Below are positions 18,713 to 27,551 of a stretch of 64,000 nucleotides of DNA, piece after piece (positions within the stretch are counted from its first letter, which is position 1; every line of letters starts with the position of its first letter). The translations under genes and the position numbers were made by a program. The stretch comes from JAUIIK01 sp041390865 (lineage in GTDB: Bacteria > Chloroflexota > Chloroflexia > Thermomicrobiales > CFX8). The stretch covers positions 248,001-312,000 of the forward strand of contig JAWKPC010000001.1 in NCBI GenBank assembly GCA_041390865.1. Reading direction: 5' to 3'. The notes below the pieces were generated by a model. The model was not told the origin of the DNA. It saw only the letters and a program-made list of their open reading frames with translations, and made no database searches.

Positions 18713-19084
18713 CTACTCGGACGCTTCGGTGGATTCCGTCTCGGCAGCCGGCTGCTCGTAGGCGGCGACCACGTCCGGCTCGACGCCGTATCGCGGGATC
18801 TCGGTGACGTAGCCCTCTTCTTCGCCCTTCTTGCTGATCTTGCCTTCGATAACGGCGGCACGCTTCAGCAAGGAACGGACGGTTTCGGTCGGCTGTGCGC
18901 CGACAGCGAGCCAGTGCTTGGCACGCTCGTGGTCGACATTGAGGGTCAACGGCTGCGTCTTCGGATTGTAGAACCCGATGGACTCGACGAAGCGGCCGTC
19001 GCGGGGTGAACGCGCGTCAGCGACGACGATTCGATAATGCGGTTGGTGCTTGGCGCCCATTCGTCGGAGTCGGATCTTCAGCAC
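18713..19084 (-). CDS. rpsP: 30S ribosomal protein S16
   Basis: VLKIRLRRMGAKHQPHYRIVVADARSPRDGRFVESIGFYNP is the unmistakable S16 N-terminus, followed by LNVDHERAKHWLAVGAQPTETVRSLLKRA and an Ala/Glu-rich tail that makes it 123 residues, longer than the 80-90 of many bacteria. The start is GTG 19084 with GGAAGGG upstream; longer in-frame extensions lack similarity. First gene of rpsP-khpA-rimM. A 7-bp hairpin (19167-19182) lies in the leader. Confidence 0.96.
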   Translation of the reverse strand: MLKIRLRRMGAKHQPHYRIVVADARSPRDGRFVESIGFYNPKTQPLTLNVDHERAKHWLAVGAQPTETVRSLLKRAAVIEGKISKKGEEEGYVTEIPRYGVEPDVVAAYEQPAAETESTEASE

Positions 19085-19308
19085 GCTGCCGGTATCCCTT
19101 CCATCCCTGGAGTACTTGTGGAAAGCCCGCGCAAACTCTACGCAGGTGCTATCAACACAAAAATGCCTCAGCATTTGCTGAGAACACTGCATGCTATCAC
19201 GCGTGGCGGTCATCGTCAATTTTCGTACGGTCATCGGATCATCGGATTTTGCGGCTGGCAAGGCATTTCCGGCTATCGCCGGTGCGACGCATTTCCTGCC
19301 GGTCAGGC

Positions 19309-20595
19309 TCAGAATTCGCCAGGGCCGTTCCCTCCGGAAGGTGCGACGAAGACGTGGATGATATCGGTCGCAGGTTGGGCGATCCCCGCCCCGTCTGTGA
19401 GCTGGAGGCAGAGCCTGTGCTCGCCCGAGAAGAGGTTCAATTCAATCGATGTTTCGCCTTCGTTCAGTTGAATATGCTGGTCGTCGACCGGCATCAGTTC
19501 TCCCGGCCCCAGGCATGGGGCGTCGACGATCACGGTGAAGTGGCCCGATCCTTCTCGCGCCTCGCCGGCCGGTTCGATGGCTACATGGTCGGAACCAAGC
19601 TCCAGGACGACCGGATTCGTCACAACCTGTCCGTGCTCCGGCGACTCGAAGTAGACGCGGGGAGCCAGAAATGCTGCGGGATCGGCTAGGTAGCGGGCCT
19701 GGCCGGTCCAGGTGCTCGTGATCTGCAGCCCGCTCCGGCAACGCGGTTCAACGTCGATCGACGCCGTCGCTCTGCCGTATCCCAGCATGCCGGCGTATGG
19801 GCCGGACTCGCCAACCAGTACGAAGCTGCCGTAGGCATATCCCGCGTCCAGCGTCGCAATGAAGAGCCCGCTCAGGCTGCCTTTCTGGCCGATCTGGCGG
19901 AGATCGCCGTAGATCCCCGTTGGATTCGCGCCGCCGATGACTTCCCGATGCACGCGAAGCGGCCCGCTATCCTGAACGAGACCCTGCGTCCCGATGAAGC
20001 CGCCGTCAGCTGTCGTCGGGCCGGTAACGCAGGCGCTCCCGCTCAATTGCACGCCGCCGATCGGCCCGGTGAGCGTCACGAGATTGCCGGACAATTGTGT
20101 CGCGCCGGTGTCGCTGTAGGAGATTCCGTTCAGCGCGATCACCTGATCGTTCGCTCCCTGCCTGCCGATGAGTATGCCGTGGGCGCCGGGCTGGTCGCCG
20201 AGGATTCGCTCGATCGCCAGAGTGCCCGTCCAGGTCCCGGTCTCTCCGGAAATCTCCACCTGCGAGAAGCTCTCCTGATCGCCGTCGCAGGCCGTGCCGT
20301 CGGGACTGCATGGACCGTACCAGTCGAGATCGGTTGTGAGGCTGACCTGGCCGCCGATGTCCCCTTCGACGGCGCCCTCGACGATGAAGTCCCGGACGTG
20401 AAGTCCCTCACCATCGACCCAGATCGTGCCGTCTGCGGTTCCCTCGGCCAAGGTCAATGTCAGGGTGATCGGCGTGATCGCGTTGTCGTCGGGCTCGCTC
20501 TGCGCGGATGCCGGCAGCGCGGGCAGCACCAGCGTGGCTACCAGCACGAACACGAGCAATCGGAGATGCTTCGGGCGACGGAGAAGCGGCAGCAT
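19309..20595 (-). CDS. Secreted protein with C-terminal DUF4399-like domain
   Basis: Start at ATG 20595 gives MLPLLRRPKHLRLLVFVLVATLVLPALPASAQ, a Sec signal cleaved at ASA-Q; the mature protein is about 400 residues. The middle part is Gly-rich and beta-strand-like (TWTGTLAIERIL, GTGILIGRQG-like segments) and was not recognised. The C-terminus, about residues 340-415, resembles DUF4399: VYFESPEHGQVVTNPVVLELG, GSGHFTVIVDAPCL, DDQHIQLNEGETSIELNLFSGEHRLCLQL. In most DUF4399 proteins the GH motif reads GHHHLLID; here it is GHFTVIVD, so a His cluster is lost. Function unknown. Follows the MocR-like gene on the same strand after about 100 bases. Confidence 0.7.
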   Translation of the reverse strand: MLPLLRRPKHLRLLVFVLVATLVLPALPASAQSEPDDNAITPITLTLTLAEGTADGTIWVDGEGLHVRDFIVEGAVEGDIGGQVSLTTDLDWYGPCSPDGTACDGDQESFSQVEISGETGTWTGTLAIERILGDQPGAHGILIGRQGANDQVIALNGISYSDTGATQLSGNLVTLTGPIGGVQLSGSACVTGPTTADGGFIGTQGLVQDSGPLRVHREVIGGANPTGIYGDLRQIGQKGSLSGLFIATLDAGYAYGSFVLVGESGPYAGMLGYGRATASIDVEPRCRSGLQITSTWTGQARYLADPAAFLAPRVYFESPEHGQVVTNPVVLELGSDHVAIEPAGEAREGSGHFTVIVDAPCLGPGELMPVDDQHIQLNEGETSIELNLFSGEHRLCLQLTDGAGIAQPATDIIHVFVAPSGGNGPGEF

Positions 20596-20697
20596 GTCAG
20601 GGCTCTTCAATCTCGGGTTCAATGGGTCGTTCGGCTCACGGTGAAGTCGCCGGACTCTACGCCAGTCGACCCGGCCTGTCAATAATCCCGGCATGCC

Positions 20698-22308
20698 TCA
20701 GACGATCGGCGTCACCGAACGACGCCCGACGTCGCGTTTGTAGTCGTCATCCGTCTGGGCGGAGAGGCGGTGGAGCGCCCGGCCGAGCCGCTCGGTACCC
20801 TCGTCGATCTGCTCCAACGAGGGGAGCGTGAAGTTGAGCCGGAGGGTATTTCTCCCGGCCTCCGAAGGCTCGTCGATGAAGAAGGGCTCTCCGGGAGCGA
20901 ATGCAACGCCTTCTCTCGCGGATTCGACGAGCAGATCCCGCACCCTGAGGTGATCCGCGATGCGGCACCAGAGGTAGAGGCCGCCCTGGGGCCGGTCGAT
21001 GCCAATCAGATCCCCGGCGTGCCGTTCGAGCCCGGTGACCATCCGATCGAGGCGCTCGGGATAGGCGACCCTGAGCCGCTTGAGGTGCTCGGTCAGCAGT
21101 CCCCGGCTGAGGAATGCCCAGACCGCCCACTGAACGAGCGCGTTCGTGTCCAGATCGACGATCTGCTTGATCTGGGCGAGACGGTCGAGAACGGGACGGG
21201 GGCCGGAGACCCAGCCGATCCGGAACCCCGGGAACAGCATCTTCGAGATCGTGCTGAGGTAGATGACCCGGTCACCGCCGCGCGCCCGGTCGAGCGCCGC
21301 CAGCGTCGGCAGCGGCGTGCCTTCATATCGTAGAGCGCCGTACGGGTCGTCCTCGATGATCGGAACCTGATAGCGGCTAGCCAGTTCGAGGAGCTTGTGG
21401 CGGCGTTCGATCGCCAGGACGCTCCCGGTCGGGTTCTGGAAGCTCGGCAAGGTGTAGATGAGCTTCGGCCTCCGCCTGGTGATCAGCTCGCTCAGCAGAT
21501 CGACGTTCATGCCGTCCCGATCCACCGGGATCGACAGCAGCCGGGCGCCGCAGACGCGAAAGACCTGTGCCGCGCCGAGATAGGTTGGCGACTCGATTGC
21601 AACCAGGTCGCCGGGCTCGACGAGCGCCCGAGCAGTCATGTAGAGCGCCTGCTGCGAACCCGACGCGATCAAGATCCTGGCGGGATCGAATACGACCGAG
21701 AGATCCGACGCGAGCGACTGATCGGTCATCCAGCGGGCCAGAGCGTCGCGGAGCGGGGCGAAGCCTTCGGAGGGGGTGTGCTGCAGCAGTTCGTGGCCGG
21801 CCGTCTCGAGTGCTTCGCTGAGTATGGCGTCGATCTGCTCGACCGGATAGAGCTCGGGAGAGGGCGTGGCCGTCGTGAACTGGATCACATCCTGCCGGGC
21901 TGCGACCGTGCTCGCGTCCAGAATCAGCGAGTCGTATCTGAAGTCGACGATCGGGGCGAGCAGGTGCCGCCAGGGAAGCTGGCCGCGATTGTGGCCCTGA
22001 CCGGCCGACATTGCCTGCGCCGCGGCAGCGTGCACCGCATCGGCCGTTTCCTGGCCGTCGCTCGGGCGCTGGTAGGTGACGATCGTCCCGCGCCCGACGT
22101 GGCCGGTGACAAGCCCTTCCGAGGCGAGCTCCCGGTAAGCGTTGACGACGGTCGTCCGGTTGACATTGAGCAGCGCCGCGAGCCTGCGTTCGGGGGTGAG
22201 CCGCTCGCCATTTTCGAATACTCCGCCGAGGATCGCGTCGCGGATCTGGGACGTTATCTGGAGGTAGAGCGGGACTTTGCTCTCCCGGTCGACGGTGATA
22301 CCAATCAT
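20698..22308 (-). CDS. MocR/PdxR-type regulator: GntR DNA-binding domain plus PLP aminotransferase-like domain
   Basis: Chimeric transcription factor of about 536 residues from ATG 22308 (a GTG at 22371 would add 21). The N-terminal GntR wHTH is VPLYLQITSQIRDAILGGVFENGERLTPERRLAALLNVNRTTVVNAYRELASEGLVTGHVGRGTIV. A linker leads to a fold-type I aminotransferase-like domain with GSQQALYMTARALVEPGDLVAIESPTYLG, LPSFQNPTGSVL, IIEDDPYG and the PLP-lysine site STISKMLFPGFRIGW. MocR proteins sense PLP or amino compounds and typically regulate a nearby or divergent gene. Here the divergent neighbour is a PucR-type regulator and then peptidases. It could instead be an active aminotransferase. Confidence 0.9.
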   Translation of the reverse strand: MIGITVDRESKVPLYLQITSQIRDAILGGVFENGERLTPERRLAALLNVNRTTVVNAYRELASEGLVTGHVGRGTIVTYQRPSDGQETADAVHAAAAQAMSAGQGHNRGQLPWRHLLAPIVDFRYDSLILDASTVAARQDVIQFTTATPSPELYPVEQIDAILSEALETAGHELLQHTPSEGFAPLRDALARWMTDQSLASDLSVVFDPARILIASGSQQALYMTARALVEPGDLVAIESPTYLGAAQVFRVCGARLLSIPVDRDGMNVDLLSELITRRRPKLIYTLPSFQNPTGSVLAIERRHKLLELASRYQVPIIEDDPYGALRYEGTPLPTLAALDRARGGDRVIYLSTISKMLFPGFRIGWVSGPRPVLDRLAQIKQIVDLDTNALVQWAVWAFLSRGLLTEHLKRLRVAYPERLDRMVTGLERHAGDLIGIDRPQGGLYLWCRIADHLRVRDLLVESAREGVAFAPGEPFFIDEPSEAGRNTLRLNFTLPSLEQIDEGTERLGRALHRLSAQTDDDYKRDVGRRSVTPIV

Positions 22309-22483
22309 TGGCGTTGGTTCCGATCCAGTCTGGATTCTTCGCCGTGCAACGGGGCTGGTCAATTCTGTCACGCACTGCGATTCACGGCCAATCCCCTATA
22401 GCTTGTGCAATGCTCATAGTAGTAAGTTCGTGGGGGTAACACAGCGATGACGGCCATGTGCAGCATGAACAATGAGGGGTGCG

Positions 22484-23974
22484 ATGGTCGAACTGTCCCT
22501 TGGCGATCTGCTCCGATGGAAACCCGAACAGTTCCGGCTGGCCGGCCCTTCAGGCGCTCGGGAGGCCTCCCTCGATCAGGAGATCTCCTGGGCGGTAAGC
22601 ATTCGCTCGACCACGCCTGTCCTGCCGCCACTCCGCGGCGATGAGCTCGTCATCGTTCCGGAAAGGGTGCTCGACGAGCTCTCGAACCGGGAATCCATTG
22701 GCTGGTCCGATCTCGTCGCTCACCTCCGTACTCTGCCCGTGTCGGCTGTGATCTCCGACCATCCGAAAGCCGGGGACGGGATACCCGGTATCGTCGTCTT
22801 CGATTCTCCCATGGCGATCAGCGCCGATCTGGAGTTGGAGTTGAACCGCGAGTTCACCGAGCGCCGGAGCAGCCTCTACCAGCTCGGCTCGGAGCTGGCG
22901 CGCCTCTTTTCCTCGGCCTCGATTGGCGGTCTGGACCTCTCCGGATTTCTGGGGCTGGCCGGAAAGCGGACTGGCATCCCCCTCGCCTTGATGACCGCGT
23001 CCGGCCGGGTGCTGGCGGCTTCGAGCGGGGAACTCAGTCCGAACGCTTCGATCGTTGCTGATGATGCCGTCGGTCGCCGCGTGTCCGGGCCGGATCATGA
23101 CTGGATCGGGCAGGCCGTTACCGGGGCGGGCTTGCCCGACGGTGTCTTTCTCGTCGCGGCGGTTCCATTCGATGAACCCGGCGACCGCGCGCGCCTTGTC
23201 CTCGAGCAGACCGGCGAAGCGCTCGGTCTGATCTTCGACCGGCTGCCTCCCGTGGATTCGACCGCTCCCCGCGACGAGGTAGGCCAGATTATCGCTTCGC
23301 TGGCCACCAGCGGCTCGTTGCCGTCGGCGGCGAGAAGACGCCTCCTCCAACTCGTTTCGGGTATCGACCTTAACGGGACATTGCGGGTTCTGGCAGATCC
23401 CGACCACGCGGTGGGCCGGTCGATTTTCACCAGCCCCGGCTTTACCGTAAACGGCGTCGATCTGCTGCTTGTGAGCGAGGAGTATTTCGCGCGCATGGGA
23501 GGGATCGAGGCCGGCTCTCCCGTGGTGAGCTGGCCGATCCCGGGTATCGACGGCTTCCCGGCTGCCGTCGGGCCGGTCGTCGATGCGCTGCGTCTCCAGT
23601 CGCTTGGACTGCTCCCGGAAGGTGCAATCGATCTCGGCTTGCCCGGCAGCGGCGGCGCCATCGGGGCGTTGCTGGCGCTCTTCGCCCGTGTCCCCGATTC
23701 ACTCGTTAGCCTCGGCGCGTTCGCCGATGCCATGCTCGTCGACCTCGAGGCGTATGACCGGACCCGGGACATGCGCCTGGTCGAAACCCTTGGCGCGTAC
23801 CTTGACGCCGGGGCGACGGTCGCGACGGCGTCCGAGCGGCTTGGAATCCACCGAAACACGCTTTCCTACCGGATCGCCCGCATATCGGAAGTCGGCGGAC
23901 ACGACCTTTCCGACCCCTCGGTCCGCTTCAATCTCCACTTTGCGATCTCGATCCGGCGGTTGCAGTCGCTCTGA
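22484..23974 (+). CDS. PucR family transcriptional regulator
   Basis: About 496 residues. N-terminal PucR domain: MVELSLGDLLRWKPEQFRLAG, with WAVSIRSTTPVLPPLRGDELVIV. A middle region is without clear motifs (GAF- or CdaR-like). The C-terminal HTH_30 is DMRLVETLGAYLDAGATVATASERLGIHRNTLSYRIARISEVGGHDL. Start ATG 22484 has GAGGGG just upstream; another ATG at 22472 adds four residues. PucR-type regulators activate purine, amino-acid or other nitrogen-compound catabolism genes. The downstream M42 and M24 peptidase genes run the same way (75-bp gap) and are the obvious candidates. Confidence 0.88.
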   Translation: MVELSLGDLLRWKPEQFRLAGPSGAREASLDQEISWAVSIRSTTPVLPPLRGDELVIVPERVLDELSNRESIGWSDLVAHLRTLPVSAVISDHPKAGDGIPGIVVFDSPMAISADLELELNREFTERRSSLYQLGSELARLFSSASIGGLDLSGFLGLAGKRTGIPLALMTASGRVLAASSGELSPNASIVADDAVGRRVSGPDHDWIGQAVTGAGLPDGVFLVAAVPFDEPGDRARLVLEQTGEALGLIFDRLPPVDSTAPRDEVGQIIASLATSGSLPSAARRRLLQLVSGIDLNGTLRVLADPDHAVGRSIFTSPGFTVNGVDLLLVSEEYFARMGGIEAGSPVVSWPIPGIDGFPAAVGPVVDALRLQSLGLLPEGAIDLGLPGSGGAIGALLALFARVPDSLVSLGAFADAMLVDLEAYDRTRDMRLVETLGAYLDAGATVATASERLGIHRNTLSYRIARISEVGGHDLSDPSVRFNLHFAISIRRLQSL

Positions 23975-24048
23975 TCCCCACCGATTGATTGATTGCTTGC
24001 TAGGATGCAACCCGAACGAGAAATCGGAATCGGAAAGGCATCAAACCA

Positions 24049-25110
24049 ATGCAAGACATATCGAAGAACTTCCTCTACCGGCTTCTGGAAACCGCAAGTC
24101 CATCGGGCTTCGAGACCGAAGCCGCGCGCGTCTGGCGGGCGGAAGCCGAAACATTCGCCGACGAGGTTGAAGTCGACACGAATGGCAATTCCTACGCCCG
24201 GCTCAAGGGCGAGGGGCCGACGGTCATGATCGAGGGGCACATCGACGAGATCGGGGTCATGGTGACCCATATCGACGATGACGGATACCTCTGGTTCAGC
24301 GGCATCGGCGGCTGGGACGATCAAGTGCTGGTCGGCCAGCGCGTTCGCGTTATAAGAACCCATGAGACGGTTGTCGGCGTGATCGGCAAGAAACCGATCC
24401 ACCAGATGGACCCGGAGGACCGGAACAAGGTCTCGAAGATGAAGACGCTCTGGATCGATATCGGCGCCCGGAGCGCGGACGAGGCGCGGGAGAAGGTCGA
24501 GATCGGCGATCCGGGAGTCATCGAGCAACCGCTGGTCGAGCTCGGTGACGGTCTCATCGCGTGTCGCGGACTGGACAATCGGGTCGGGGCGTTCGTCGCG
24601 CTGGAGGCGCTCCGGAAGCTGGCGAATGGCGACCGGCCGGCGGCCGATGTCTGGGCCGTGGCGGCCGTCCAGGAAGAGGTCGGTCTGTTTGGCGGCCGCA
24701 CGAGCGCCTACCGGCTCGATCCGGACGTGGCGATCGCGATTGATGTGACCCACGCCACCGATCACCCGGAGGCGGACGTCCGGGGTCTCGGCAAGGTCAA
24801 GATCGGTGGCGGGCCGTCCCTTGCCAGAGGGAACGCCATTCATCCAAAGGTGTTCGGCGATCTTGTCGCGGCGGCAAAGGCCGACGATATCCCGTACGCC
24901 GTGGAATCGGCGCCGATTCGCAGCGGTACGGACGCCGACTCGATTACCCGCGAGCGCGGCGGGATCCCGACCGGACTGGTGTCGATCCCCAACCGCTACA
25001 TGCACTCGCCGAGCGAGCTCGTCAGCCTTGCAGACCTCGACAATTGTGCCGGGGTCATTGCCGGCTTCACCCGCCGCCTGGACGCCGAGCCGGATTTTCG
25101 CAGGGACTAG
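24049..25110 (+). CDS. M42 family metallopeptidase
   Basis: 353-residue cytoplasmic aminopeptidase of the tetrahedral-complex (TET)/YsdC/FrvX group. Expected metal and catalytic positions are present: His and Asp in IEGHIDEIG, Asp in RGLDNRVG, the Glu-Glu pair in AAVQEEVGLFGG, Asp in AIDVTHATD, and His in NRYMHSPSELV. These define a dizinc (or dicobalt) centre. Start ATG 24049. Followed after 67 bases by an M24 peptidase gene; both sit under a PucR-type regulator, suggesting peptide turnover for nitrogen. Confidence 0.93.
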   Translation: MQDISKNFLYRLLETASPSGFETEAARVWRAEAETFADEVEVDTNGNSYARLKGEGPTVMIEGHIDEIGVMVTHIDDDGYLWFSGIGGWDDQVLVGQRVRVIRTHETVVGVIGKKPIHQMDPEDRNKVSKMKTLWIDIGARSADEAREKVEIGDPGVIEQPLVELGDGLIACRGLDNRVGAFVALEALRKLANGDRPAADVWAVAAVQEEVGLFGGRTSAYRLDPDVAIAIDVTHATDHPEADVRGLGKVKIGGGPSLARGNAIHPKVFGDLVAAAKADDIPYAVESAPIRSGTDADSITRERGGIPTGLVSIPNRYMHSPSELVSLADLDNCAGVIAGFTRRLDAEPDFRRD

Positions 25111-25177
25111 CTGCGCGAGCCCCGGTGGCCGGGTTGTCCGCCCCGATTGAGTTGGCTACCGTGAGGAGGGATTATCG

Positions 25178-26338
25178 ATGCCGGACTACAATGCGCGCCT
25201 TTCCCGGTTGAGGGAGGCGATGGCGGCCAACAACGTTGCCGTCCTCTTCCTTCCCGTTTCCAGCACGCTGGAGTACTTCACCGGGATCTCCTGGCCGATA
25301 CCGAATCCGACCGAGCACGACCGGCCTGGCGACTGGATCTCGGGCATGTACCTCGGACTACGCGACGGACCGATCATCGTCGAGCCGCGGATGGGTAGCG
25401 CCGCGATGGTTGCGGCGGTTGCCGAGAAGCCCTGGATCTCGGACATCCACGTGCTCAGCGAACTCGACGACTACAGCAACGTCCTTGCCGGCTTCGTCCG
25501 GTCCCTCGGCGGGGCTGATGGAGGGCGCATTGCCCTCGCCGAACATGCCTGGGCAAAGACAGTCATCGACGTCATGAAGGCCGTTCCAGGGGCTGAGATC
25601 ATCAACGCCCACGATCTGATCTGGCCGATGCGAATGATCAAGGACGAGGAGGAGCAGGCGCTGATGCGGCGGGCCGCGAGGCTCGTCGATGAGGCGTATG
25701 AGCCGATTCTCGATCGGCTGGAGCTGGGAATGTCGGCCAACGATATCGCCCGAGTTGTCGACGACACGCTCTTCGAGTTCGGCGCTGACTGGACGTCGTT
25801 CCACACCGGTATCTATCTCGGGGGCGAGGCGGTTCCCGGTGCGGCGTCCGTTTTCGAGGCACACGACCGGGTGCTGGAACGCGGAGGCTCGATCGCCTTC
25901 GACTTCGGAGCCCTGCTCGACGGCTACTGCTCGGATTTCGGCCGTCCCGTCTTCATCGGCGAGCCGACGGACGAGCGCCGCAAGGTCTACGAGCTGGTGA
26001 TGTCCGCTCAGGCTGCGGCGATCGAGCGAATGGTTGACGGCGAGATTACCGCGGCCGGGCTCGACGATGTTGCCCGGTCGATCATCGCTGACGCGGGATA
26101 CGGGGACCAGTTCATCCACCGGCTGGGTCATTCAATCGGCAAGGACGTCCACGAGCCGCCATTCCTCCTCGAGGCGGACCAAACCGTCCTGCGGACGGGA
26201 ATGTGCTTCACGATCGAGCCCAGTGTCGTTCTGGATGATGGCGGATTCATTCGGGTGGAGGATGTCGTCATGGTTACGCCCGACGGCGGAGTGAACTTCA
26301 ACAGCACCGGCCACGAGCTCCGGGTGCTGGATCTGTAG
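25178..26338 (+). CDS. M24 family peptidase (Xaa-Pro aminopeptidase/creatinase fold)
   Basis: 386-residue pita-bread enzyme. The N-terminal creatinase-like domain (YNARLSRLREAMAANNVAVLFLPVSSTLEYFTGISWP) precedes the M24 domain. Metal ligands can be traced: Asp in AFDFGALLDGYCSDFGRPV, His in RLGHSIGKDVHEPPF, Glu in TIEPSVVLDDGGFIRVEDVVMVT. All five canonical ligands appear present, so it is probably a Xaa-Pro dipeptidase or aminopeptidase rather than a metal-free creatinase. ATG 25178 follows GAGGAGGG. Same-strand neighbour of the M42 gene. Confidence 0.92.
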   Translation: MPDYNARLSRLREAMAANNVAVLFLPVSSTLEYFTGISWPIPNPTEHDRPGDWISGMYLGLRDGPIIVEPRMGSAAMVAAVAEKPWISDIHVLSELDDYSNVLAGFVRSLGGADGGRIALAEHAWAKTVIDVMKAVPGAEIINAHDLIWPMRMIKDEEEQALMRRAARLVDEAYEPILDRLELGMSANDIARVVDDTLFEFGADWTSFHTGIYLGGEAVPGAASVFEAHDRVLERGGSIAFDFGALLDGYCSDFGRPVFIGEPTDERRKVYELVMSAQAAAIERMVDGEITAAGLDDVARSIIADAGYGDQFIHRLGHSIGKDVHEPPFLLEADQTVLRTGMCFTIEPSVVLDDGGFIRVEDVVMVTPDGGVNFNSTGHELRVLDL

Positions 26339-26365
26339 CGGGCGGGATGGGAATGGAGAGGAACA

Positions 26366-27037
26366 ATGGCGAAGATCATTCCGAGTGACAGCGAGATTCA
26401 GCGCAATGTCCTCGACGAGCTGGACTGGGATCCCGAAGTTGAAGCGCCGGACGTCGGCGTCGAGGTCGACGACGGGGTCGTAACACTTAACGGCCACGTC
26501 GCGAACCACGCCATCAAGGTGGCCGCCGAGCGTGCCGCCCAGCGCGTCCATGGAGTCCGGGCGGTCGCCAGCGACATTGTCGTGCGGGCCCCCGGCGCTG
26601 ACGGTCGGACGGATACGGATATCGCGCTGGCGATCGCCGACCGGTTCGAATGGTCGGACGTGATTCCGCACGAGCAGTTGCGGATTACCGTCGAAGACGG
26701 CGTCGTTACGCTTGGCGGGTCGGTTGGCTGGCGTTATGAGTCGTTGGAAGCGGAACAGTTGGTCCGGACGATCCATGGCGTCGTGGACGTGGTTAATGAC
26801 ATTGCTGTCGTCCCGCCTCAGGTGACCGATGAAGCGGAGATTGCCGGGGAGATCGAGCGAGCGTTTAGACGGCATGCCGAGCTCGACGCCCAGAATATCG
26901 AAGTTCAGATCGTGGGGTCGGTCGTCGTCCTGCGCGGCACGGTGAGTTCCTGGTCCGAGCGAGAAGAGGCCGAAAGCGTCGCCTGGCGGTCGCCCGGGAC
27001 CAAGCATGTCGAGAATGAGATACGCATCGAGCCATAG
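26366..27037 (+). CDS. Three-BON-domain protein
   Basis: 223 residues made of three BON repeats (about 5-72, 75-143 and 148-221). Each has the pattern I/V-x-V-x-D-GVVTLxGxV...A...A..V.GVR.V.NDI: for example VEVDDGVVTLNGHV, ITVEDGVVTLGGSV and VQIVGSVVVLRGTV. No signal peptide is seen. BON proteins are linked to osmotic stress and membrane or polysaccharide contact, but cytoplasmic multi-BON proteins are poorly defined. ATG 26366 behind GGAGAGGA. An FMN-binding protein gene begins 18 bases downstream, so the two are probably cotranscribed. Confidence 0.9.
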   Translation: MAKIIPSDSEIQRNVLDELDWDPEVEAPDVGVEVDDGVVTLNGHVANHAIKVAAERAAQRVHGVRAVASDIVVRAPGADGRTDTDIALAIADRFEWSDVIPHEQLRITVEDGVVTLGGSVGWRYESLEAEQLVRTIHGVVDVVNDIAVVPPQVTDEAEIAGEIERAFRRHAELDAQNIEVQIVGSVVVLRGTVSSWSEREEAESVAWRSPGTKHVENEIRIEP

Positions 27038-27055
27038 TCCGATGGGTGGACCGCG

Positions 27056-27511
27056 TTGGCACGGATGACCGAAGGAGAAATCGAAGAATTCCTCAGCGGC
27101 CCGGTGATTTGCCGTCTCGGTTGCCTGGATGAAACCGGATGGCCGTACGTTGTCCCGGTCTGGATGCAATACGCGGACGGAAACTTCTACCTGGTTCCCC
27201 GCGAGCGCTCCCGCTGGGCAGCATCTCTTCAGCGCGACGGGCGATGCTCGCTCTGCATGGATGTCTTCGAGGAGCATCGCCGGGTGCTGGTCAAAGGGAA
27301 CGCCCGGATCGTTGAAGAGCCCAACATCGGCGGCTCGTGGGTGCCCATTCTTGAAGAGATGGCTGAGCGCTACTGGGGAGCGCGGGGACGGCGATACTGG
27401 CGGGAGACCCTCGACGAGCCGCGCTGGCTGATCCAGGTCGAGACGGTCGCCATCACGAGCTGGTACGGAACCTGGGCGCAACGCTATCGCCATTACGACT
27501 GGTCGGTTTGA
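27056..27511 (+). CDS. Pyridoxamine 5'-phosphate oxidase-like FMN-binding protein
   Basis: 151-residue split-barrel flavin protein. MTEGEIEEFLSGPVICRLGCLDETGWPYVVPVWMQYADGNFYLVPRERSRWAASLQRDGRCSLCMDV is the usual N-terminal half of general-stress or F420/FMN-binding PNPOx-like proteins, and VKGNARIVEE follows. Start taken as TTG 27056 with GGTGGA 5 bases upstream; ATG 27065 is the alternative. Cofactor (FMN or F420) and substrate cannot be decided. Same transcription unit as the BON gene. Confidence 0.85.
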   Translation: MARMTEGEIEEFLSGPVICRLGCLDETGWPYVVPVWMQYADGNFYLVPRERSRWAASLQRDGRCSLCMDVFEEHRRVLVKGNARIVEEPNIGGSWVPILEEMAERYWGARGRRYWRETLDEPRWLIQVETVAITSWYGTWAQRYRHYDWSV

Positions 27512-27551
27512 CTGCTGCTATAGGTTCTCCAGGGCCCCGGGAAACGGGCCG

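Noticed and set aside
21397..22401. 334-codon plus-strand open frame antisense to the MocR-like gene
   Set aside because: Shadow frame; GntR and aminotransferase motifs are on the minus strand.
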